64,000 nucleotides of DNA, from the NCBI GenBank assembly GCA_021292105.1, contig CM037869.1, positions 40,379,530 through 40,443,529 of the forward strand, in the 5' to 3' direction. Positions 56,400-64,000 of the stretch are shown here, one piece after another. Under the pieces are notes generated by a model that worked only from the letters and a program-made list of their open reading frames with translations, was not told the DNA's origin and searched no databases. The position numbers were made by a program, and so were the translations under genes. Source of the stretch: Anadara kagoshimensis. Taxonomy: Eukaryota > Mollusca > Bivalvia > Arcoida > Arcidae. Positions within the stretch are counted from its first letter, which is position 1; each line of letters opens with the position of its first letter.

Positions 56400-57330
56400 C
56401 ATCATTTTAAGTTTGTTCCGTATGTAAAAAATCACCCCAGAGCACCAATTAAAACGTGTTACGTATATGTTATCAAGCGATGCAAGAGTGTTCCCTGCGC
56501 CTTATCAAGCAAACATTGAAAGTAACATGTTCCGTGTATGGTATCAAAGACTGTGAGTGTGTTCCCTATGTATTATCAAATCATAAAACATTGAACGAAC
56601 ATGTTCCGTATACGTTATATATCGTTGCGAAAGTAAACGAATTGTGTTTCGTGTATGATATCAAGGGTTGCGAACGTGTTCCCTATGTAATATCACGCTA
56701 TCAAGGGTTGCGAACGTGTTCCCTATGTAATATCACGCTATCAAACACTGCACGAAACATGTTCTGTGTATTATAACGCCTTCCAAGTGTGTCACCTGTT
56801 CGAATTAATCACTGTGTGGAACATGTTCATCAAACGTCGTGAGCGTGTTCCCTGTGTTTTTATCAAGCAACCAAACACCAGATTGAACATATATTCCGTA
56901 TGTTATCAAACGTTGCCACTGTGTTGCCTGCGTTTTATTTAGCTGTCAAAAACTGAATAGAGTGTGTTCCGTATATGTTGTCAAGCGTTGCAGGTGTGTT
57001 CCCTATGTGTTAACTAGTAATCAAACACCGAATGGAATATGTTCCGTATGTGTTACGCACTATTGTGAGAGTGTTCTCTATATGTTATCAAACTACTAAA
57101 GACGAAATCCGTATATGCTTTCAAGTATTGTAATGGTGTTCCCTGTGTGTTACTAGTGAAGCTAGTGTTCTCTTTTTTTCAAGCCATGAAACACTGAACG
57201 AAGTATGTTTCGTGTATGTTATCAGTCGCTGCGAGCGTGAAGGAAATATGTTCCGTGTTATGAACGTGTTCCCTATGTGTTATCAAGCACTGAACGGAAC
57301 ATGTTCCGTATACGTCACAAAGCGTTGTAT
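56400..57330. repeat. GTTCCGTATG array, about 70-80-bp monomer
   Basis: Unit: AACATGTTCCGTATATGTTA, TCAAGCGTTGCGAGTGTGTT, CCCTATGTGTTATCAAGCAA, TCAAACACTGAA. At least ten copies. An exact 40-bp tandem duplication lies at 56661-56700 / 56701-56740, evidence of recent turnover. It shares TTCCGTATG with the array at 55.2-56.0 kb. The 106-residue ORF is a read-through. Confidence 0.88.
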
Positions 57331-57342
57331 TTTAAAAGCTGG

Positions 57343-57345
<3 letters not shown>

Positions 57346-57389
<44 letters not shown>
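57346..57389. repeat. (GA)n microsatellite
   Basis: About 21 GA units with one interruption. Confidence 0.95.
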
Positions 57390-59243
57390 TAAAATCTCTT
57401 TCAGGTACAATTTTTCATTGCATTTTACTGTACAATATCGCTTGTAAACGAGAAAAACAAAGTTTGTCATAATTCTCAATTTAAATAAAAGTTTAATCAC
57501 TTGTCTTCGTATGCAATGCCGTTGGGAAAATTAATTTTCCAAAAAATCATAATGCCGAAACCATGTTCAAGAACTCATTCCCAAAGCCTATTTTTAATTT
57601 AACCTGGTAGATTATTATCATTCAAATAGGAATTTCAAATTAAAGACAGTCTACAAACCTGGGACATGTTTCAACCTCTTGGAACATGAACCTCAATTAT
57701 AAATTCAGAGTTTTTACTGAAGCGTGACGCTTCACACGGAGTCACACATGAAGATTAGGTGTAGTTAAATTTTGTACGACGCCATTTTGGATTTTTAACA
57801 AAATAATTTAAAAAAAAAACAACATAAAAATAACCGATTTTTATAAAATTTATGTTTAAATAATGGTGATTTTATTCAAGATTTTAGAGTTCTTCATAAT
57901 TTAGTCGTTTTTAAATTGTCTATAAGTATTTAAATTTAAATTGCTCGTTGGCACGAATTGGATAGAAAGAAGAATTGATAGAATGAATAAAAATGATTTT
58001 AGTTTTAAACATTTTTTTTTTCAATACTGTACGATAAGCCTATTTGTAAAACTGATGTTCTTGAACAAGTAAAAGAGGTCAATTACTGAAAATAAAATGT
58101 ATAACAACAGTTGATTTCTCACTTTTTAGCGAAAAAAATCAAGCGCAGGATATGAGGAGGGGGGTCAGAATATATTCATACTCGTGTGAAAATATCAGCA
58201 CGCCTCTTGTAGGGGTAGACGATTGTGAAATGGATCTCACCCTGCGATTAACACCCCCACCACCGGCAACCCCCGTAACCTTACGGTTAGACACCCGGTG
58301 TCAAAAATTTAAAAAATGAAAATTTAAAAAAAATAAATAAATAAACGGGTGGAAACCTTACGTCACAAGCATAAGACTGAACAAAAGACTTACCTATTTC
58401 ACACACAACATCAAAAAAATTTTCACAACCATTTTTCCATTTTCTTGAATATATATCCAAGCGTACAATTTTCATTTAAAAAATTCTTTTAAAGTGAAAG
58501 TTAACAAATTCATTTTAAAGGTCCAAATGAAATGTGACGATTTGTGTATATGAACACCGACTCTAGTCTAAATTTACCAGAAAAATGGCTTGATTATAAA
58601 CATATATAAACTCGACAACAATACCCTGAATACTATCAATAAAGTTTTATTCTCTGTGTAAAGGGGGAGCTTGTTCTCTTAGGCAATTTAATATGTAACC
58701 ACATAAGAAAAGTCTCATTCAAATTTCTAACAATATATTTTGTACAGAGAGATAATAGCTACAAATTCCTTTCAAAAGCTTGAATAGAGACTGCCATAGA
58801 TTTTCACGGTCCGAACAATATAACCGCGAATAACTATGAATGGGGTTTACATGCTTTCGTCACCGCCCGTCGATTTACGAATAATACAATCGGCTCATTA
58901 TAAGCATTATAAGCCGTAATACACCGATAATGAACATAAAATTTAATGAGATTTGGTTACAATGAGTTCTAGTTATGAAACAATTTAATTTGCACCAATT
59001 TACGACTTTTGTGTTCGATAGAACTTGCTGCTAATGTGTGCTATAAACTCGGGGCCCCCGATCAATATTTTCCCTTCCTCGCATGTAAATAACCTGGGGT
59101 TATTTTTGTACAAGATTTTCTCCGAGTCCTACTTGTGTGTGTGTATTTATTTAAAATATAGATACATTTTAATGGCCTAATTCCATTTGTTTTAATAGCT
59201 ACCCCGCGGGCTAATCTATATAAAATTTTGTAGTTACGGTTAT
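57390..59243. other. No gene recognised
   Basis: Mostly unique AT-rich sequence. 58140-58330 is a more GC-rich patch with C-runs. No dispersed family and no supported ORF. Confidence 0.4.
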
Positions 59244-59472
59244 GTACAGTACTGTCAAAAGTTTAACACTAAGCGGCTAAAGATTTGGTGCCGAATAAAC
59301 AGCTTGTCATCTCATCTCGGCTCTTCGTTAGCCATATCTCGACAACTTTTCGATTGCTGTCATCAATCTCGATCTATGCAGCTTTTCTGCTATTAGTTAA
59401 AAAATAGTTCGTCTACTCGGTAAGTCGAGATTCGTCAACTCAATGTTAAACTTTCGACAGGCCTGTACGGTA
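59244..59472 (+). mobile_element. MITE-B copy
   Basis: First MITE-B on the right side of the SoxB1 interval. Termini TACAGTACTGTCAAAAGTTT and ATGTTAAACTTTCGACAGGC then CTGTACGGTA. Confidence 0.88.
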
Positions 59473-59846
59473 GTTTTGTAAATAATTCGGGTAGAAGGCC
59501 TTTCCGATCTTTGGCGGAAAATATTTTATTTGTTTTACAACTTACAATTCGCGTTTTAATGCTGGGGTTTAGATCTACAAGTGCTAGTTACTGCTCGAGG
59601 GAACGTTTTTGTATGGTATTATCAAATTCCGATTGTTTTAAGGATTGTTGTATTGTTTGTCTGTTTTTACAAGGTTAACAGACGATTATAAAATTCTCGT
59701 TTAATTTCCAACTCGGTGATTGGAATGTTCATGACCGTTTTAAACTGACATCGGTGCCCTCATAATTATAAAATTTCAGTCTTAAGACGTTTTGGAAGAA
59801 ATGTTAATTATTGTGAAATGACGTGAGACAGTTTTAAATCCATACG

Positions 59847-59849
<3 letters not shown>
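59473..59849. other. No feature recognised
   Basis: AT-rich unique sequence. Confidence 0.45.
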
Positions 59850-59889
<40 letters not shown>

Positions 59890-59894
59890 CGAGA
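59850..59894. repeat. (GA)n microsatellite
   Basis: GA tract ending in GCGAGAGCGAGA. Confidence 0.95.
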
Positions 59895-59984
59895 CCAGGT
59901 TAACGGGTTAAACAACTTTTCGTTATTAACCAATTTGTGAATTAACTAAACTGAAAGTGTCAGAAGGGAGAGATTGTATATGCC

Positions 59985-59986
<2 letters not shown>

Positions 59987-60017
<31 letters not shown>
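59987..60017. repeat. (AAT)n microsatellite
   Basis: About nine TAA units. Confidence 0.95.
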
Positions 60018-60022
<5 letters not shown>

Positions 60023-61370
60023 TATAGTATTTATACATAAAATAAAATTAAAAAAAAATAAAAATAAAAAAAATCAGCGCCATTGACTTTTCTGTTCGGG
60101 ATAAGTGTGAATTTTCGCCAATTATTGTTTTATTATTTCATATTTTCGTTTGAACGTTTTATATACACAAATCCAAGAAATTCTGTCTTCAAACCAATTT
60201 CCAGAAATTGTTTGAAAGAAAGCGGTTTTATGAAAGCATTATTTTGATACGCGGGAAAAATACCTTGATAAGGAAAGAGACGTATCGTAATTAACACCCT
60301 AGAAAACAAGACGTTTCGGGAGACCAATTTCAATACGCGTGCGAAAAACCTAGAAAAGGAGGTACCATAACGCAATCGACATCCTTAAAAAATTAAATCA
60401 AAATAAAAATTAACTTTGATCTCACAAGAAAAATTTCTTTGTAAATTTTTGAATTAAAAATTAAAATCGATAGCCATTAGGAGAGATGTAATGAAATGCA
60501 ATGCGACGTTCAGAGTACCTAAAAAATATAGAAAAAGTCATCTCGCCCGCAATGTATGAAATCGGGTTAATTTACCCGTGATTGCAGTATGGTGTATTGC
60601 TCTAGGGAAGAAGAGAAGTTCTTTGAGTAGACCAATGTATTAAATTTGATACGAATTGTTTCGCACTTGCAGAAAAATTCGAAAAATTTGGGAACATGAA
60701 CTAATAAAGAAGTCCAAGTGTGTTATGCTATATCAATTTAATACGCCGTAACCGTCCAACAGTTGACGAAGTGCAATTTCGATTTTCTAATGAAATGCGA
60801 TTTTTTTTTCTATATGTTTTTATTGATATAACTTCAATAGTGAATAAATATTATTGATGAAAACTTAATTACACTCTAAAAAATGTGTACTCAATACCTG
60901 GTCGCTCTATTTGATCCGAAATTCGGACGGAAGTACCCAGGAAAAAAATTCTATTAACGCGTCAGAACTAAACTTCAATGGTCTTGTCAATTAACTGGAG
61001 ATTGGTGTGTTGGTTTAAGGGATTAAAACAAAGACCGATTATCTGCATTTCAGGAGACGTAACCACCTGTTTTAATCCCTAATTCGATTAATTTTCAGGT
61101 AAACTGACGGGGTGGCGTGGGTTAACTTGCCACCTTTGGCGATTAAGGGACGACTTGACAGCATCGCCCAAGCTAAATGTCGAAGAGGGGTGTCTGCCTA
61201 ATTGCTTTTGACAGCTGTCTGTTTTGGGAGGAAAAACAACATGATCGCTTAAAACATCATGCCAAACGCTTAATTAAATTATTCGATTTAGGATTGTTGA
61301 TTCAACGATTTTAATTTCTTTCCAATACGTAATCCCCAATTGACGTTCCAACATGGGACTAGACCGTGTA
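60018..61370. other. No gene recognised
   Basis: 60180-60700 holds weak, irregular internal similarity (GAGACCAATTTCAATACG versus GTAGACCAATGTATTAAA). 61000-61220 is unique and GC-balanced, with AACAAAG, CACCTG E-boxes and TTAATCCC, a weak candidate regulatory stretch. An 80-residue minus ORF is unsupported. Confidence 0.35.
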
Positions 61371-61410
61371 ATAATAATAATAAAATAATAAAATAATAAT
61401 AATAATAAAA
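61369..61410. repeat. (AAT)n microsatellite, interrupted
   Basis: TAA/AATA units. Confidence 0.9.
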
Positions 61411-61567
61411 ATTCCATTTCATCACAAATTCTTTATTTTTCAAATATTCGAAACGCAATTCAGCCTAGAATTTGATGTCATATATATTTCATTTCTTCAT
61501 TTTAATGTGTAATTTCTCCAAAATTATTTTCAAATTAGAAGATCCACCTCTGTACTGTATGACTTGT

Positions 61568-61579
61568 TTATTTATCTAT

Positions 61580-61615
<36 letters not shown>

Positions 61616-61616
61616 G
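61568..61616. repeat. (TTTA)n microsatellite
   Basis: About eleven ATTT units, one interrupted. Confidence 0.95.
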
Positions 61617-62446
61617 ATAGTAACTCCTAATGCAATAGTATACCTTATTGTTCAACTCATTTTGATATTAGGATATTTGTCAAATTATATATATAATTTT
61701 TTTTTGAATTTCTTTTATGATATATATTCAAAAATTTACAAAACGAACTTGTGATATTTCATTCAGGGAATTTTTAAGATGACAAACTCCCTTTGTAGTG
61801 TGTGACGTCATATTGTAATGCTATGTGGTACTTTTGAATTTTGTATTTTAAAAAAATTCAACTGCAGCATATGGCAATTGTCGAGTACCAATTTATATAT
61901 TTTTTATTCCATCCAATACAATAAAAATGTCAGAATAAAAAGAGAATAACAGTTAAAATTTAGAAAAATTGAATTAACATGTGAAAATAATTATTTTTGA
62001 CATATCAGCGATATCTGTATGTTAAAGATTACAATCACACCCGTAAATAAAGTGAGATACACTTGACATCAAATTTCACAACATCTTGTATTGTCAGGCA
62101 TTATGACAAAGATTTAACGGTTTATACATATATAAACTCATTATTTATTCATCTCTAATTTGATGTGAAAAAGCTCAACATCGTCCTTTTGTCAAAAAGT
62201 TTAGAAACTTTACTCCTCTGGGATTAAGAAGCTGTGTGTTGCTAACCAGGCTATCTGTTTTTCAAATCTTGTAACAGGAGACCCGTCATTGTTCATTCGG
62301 ACCCCTCGGGGAATTTCATAGATTTATGCATTGCAGGACTCGGAACAACCTGATTATAACCTATTGTAACCAAACACGATCCGAATTACTATCATTTTCC
62401 CAAACCTCTGTGAAATTTCATCAAAGATGTTTGTAACTTGATACAT
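61617..62446. other. No feature recognised
   Basis: AT-rich unique sequence. Confidence 0.45.
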
Positions 62447-62668
62447 GTACAATACAGCCCTGTCGAAAGTTTAACACCGAGCTAACGAAAAGGAGTCGAA
62501 CTGGAAGTTCGGCTGCCAAGTGGACGAAGCATTCATAGCAAGTGGCTGAAAAGCTGCCGAGGCTTAGATAGTGTTCAGCTTCTGAGAAATAGTTAACGAG
62601 GGGCCGAAGTGAGCTCTCAATTGCACACTTATTCGTTAGCTTAGTGCTAAACTTTCGACATGTCTGTG
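62447..62668 (-). mobile_element. MITE-B copy
   Basis: Left end ATACAGCCCTGTCGAAAGTT; right end TAGTGCTAAACTTTCGACAT then GTCTGTG. Interior AAAAGCTGCCGAGGCTTAGA preserved. Confidence 0.85.
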
Positions 62669-62704
62669 CGAAAGAACAGTTTGCGGGTGTATGAATCTGT
62701 GTTT

Positions 62705-62998
62705 TTATGTCGATAACGAAGTTACAAGTCGGCTTGTGAACAGGTGGCTTTGTTGATCAAATGATCTGCAACCTGTCCGAATTTTTTCCAAACCCCTTCT
62801 TTGAAAATTCAGCCGTAACTGTTGAACGTTCTGATGCATTAAAAAAACCTCCTTTGGCCTACTTTTTGAGATACAAGTCGGTTTTTGAACGACACAATCG
62901 GCATTGATAATAAAATTATCTGCAATCTGCCCGAATTTCGTTGTTAAAAAATGTTCGAACCCATAATTAAAATTTAAGCCATAACTACAAAGCACCAT
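62705..62998. repeat. Two-copy direct repeat, about 155 bp
   Basis: ACAAGTCGGCTTGTGAACAG, GATCAAATGATCTGCAACCT, GTCCGAATTTTTTCC recurs as ACAAGTCGGTTTTTGAACGA, AAAATTATCTGCAATCTGCC, CGAATTTCG about 155 bp on. The 97-residue minus ORF spanning both is thereby explained and has no recognised domain. Confidence 0.65.
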
Positions 62999-63204
62999 TA
63001 AGCAATCTTAGTCAGTCCCACATTTCTTGGAATACACAATTTTATTTTATTTCACTACAAATAATTTCAATTTATAAGAACTATAACTATGTATGTATAA
63101 GAACAGGTATGATAAACTAGTGTTTTGTAATAGTAATATAGTTCCATGTTTCTTTCACTCAATTTTGAATACACAAGTGGCGGATGAAGCTAGCTAAACA
63201 GGTA

Positions 63205-63330
63205 AACAGGAGGTGCTTACCCTTCCGGAGCACCCGACCTCACTTTCCTGGTGGAAGTTCACGTGTTTAACCTTACTTGTCATTTTCAAAGTTTTTACTT
63301 TGCTTCTGGGTTGTGATTTGGACATGGATT
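63205..63330 (+). repeat. Dispersed single monomer of the 36.5-kb satellite
   Basis: CCTTCCGGAGCACCCGACCT, CACTTTCCTGGTGGAAGTTC, ACGTGTTTAACCTTACTTGT, CATTTTCAAAGTTTTTACTT, TGCTTCTGGGTTGTGATTTG, GACATGGATT match the right-hand monomer subtype of the array at 36.9-37.3 kb along its whole length. Confidence 0.85.
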
Positions 63331-64000
63331 AGTATGTTTATTTTTGATTTCGTTGTTAGATGTAATATCCGTCCAAAGTCGAGCGTTTTGTAATCAAAAG
63401 CCCATGGCCAAAATCTGATTTTGTTTGGTCTTTCCGTTTGTTTGCAATATTTCTATATGTTATTTTCAAGTACATGTTCACAGCTGTATAAGCTATGTGA
63501 TATTTTTTTATATTCTAGAACGTATTTTTGGTATTTTCATATATTGAATTATGCTGGCTAAACCAAGTCTTTTAAATACTTGTGGTTTCGAAACGTTGAG
63601 TCATTTCATACTTTCAAACATATATTTCATACTTTAATTTCTTTGAAATATGTGGCGTTTCGTCTGATAACATTTTTTCACCGTTTCATTGCCAGCGAAC
63701 CAAAACTTGTATTTCAATATATTCTTTAGGGCCCATTCAAAAGTGCTTTAACCACACCACAGAACAACATTTTGTCATTATACCACTGACAGTTCAAAAT
63801 CGAGAGACTTTATTATAAGAAGTGGCCTTTATATATGTTGACCACGTCTTGCTCAATTGGTTTGTTGACGAGTCTTGTTTCCATGGTTTCACCGATTTTA
63901 CACATACCAAGTGCTTGCGTTTCCGCTTCATTTTAAATGCTTAATAGATGTGTCGTTTCAATCAACAACTATTAATTGAAACGACACATATTTTGGTCCT
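63331..64000. other. No gene recognised; terminal small inverted repeat
   Basis: Mostly unique. GTGTCGTTTCAATCAACAAC and TATTAATTGAAACGACACAT near 63950-63992 form an inverted repeat with arms of about 12-14 bp, possibly a hairpin or the end of an element running off the window. Confidence 0.45.

Overview
The window reads as nuclear DNA of a marine invertebrate, most likely a bivalve mollusc. It is AT-rich, has long GA/CT microsatellites, and is crowded with short non-autonomous transposons, tRNA-derived SINEs and degenerate tandem arrays of the kind known from bivalve genomes. No species can be named from the sequence. Only one protein-coding gene is supported: an intronless SoxB1 (Sox1/2/3-type) transcription factor on the minus strand at about 48.5-49.5 kb. 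Its reading frame is broken twice inside the HMG box, by a missing dinucleotide and a missing A. The two losses sum to 3 nt, so the frame after the HMG box is intact up to a canonical SoxB1 C-terminus. No other ORF in the window looks like a gene.

Layout. The left part (1-40.8 kb) is repeat-dominated. Recurrent dispersed families, named here for convenience, are: MITE-A (about 180 bp, terminal inverted repeat (TIR) beginning CAGTCAAACCTG, flanked by TA); MITE-B (about 220 bp, TIR beginning ACAGTACAGGCCTGTCGAAAG); element C (about 60 bp hairpin, TIR TGTCATATACCATTTTT, 4-bp target duplications); G and H palindromic elements; SINE-1 (tRNA-like head GCGGTAGCTCAGTTGG, about 330 bp, one copy with a perfect 15-bp target duplication); SINE-2 (head GGTGGCCTAGTGGTT); and one SINE-3. 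They are interleaved with tandem arrays whose monomers (24 to about 200 bp) are mostly unrelated to each other. Many insertions are nested, giving a relative chronology: MITE-B is older than SINE-1 and MITE-A, and element C is younger than SINE-1.

From 40.8 to 59.2 kb the A, B and SINE families almost vanish; only one C dimer and one short SINE relic were seen. SoxB1 sits in the middle of this interval. Tandem arrays and microsatellites still occur here (for example the TTCCGTATG arrays at 55.2-57.3 kb). Transposon depletion around a developmental regulator suggests regulatory constraint. MITE-B copies resume at 59.2 and 62.4 kb.

How the pieces work together: the gene would encode an HMG-box activator of neural or stem-cell fate. 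The surrounding non-coding DNA probably carries its cis-regulation. Candidate regions (promoter-like 49.74-49.89 kb, homeobox-motif-rich 27.05-27.33 kb, unique 45.37-45.60 kb and 61.0-61.22 kb) are motif-based guesses only. Everything here was read by eye; repeat boundaries are approximate to several bases.
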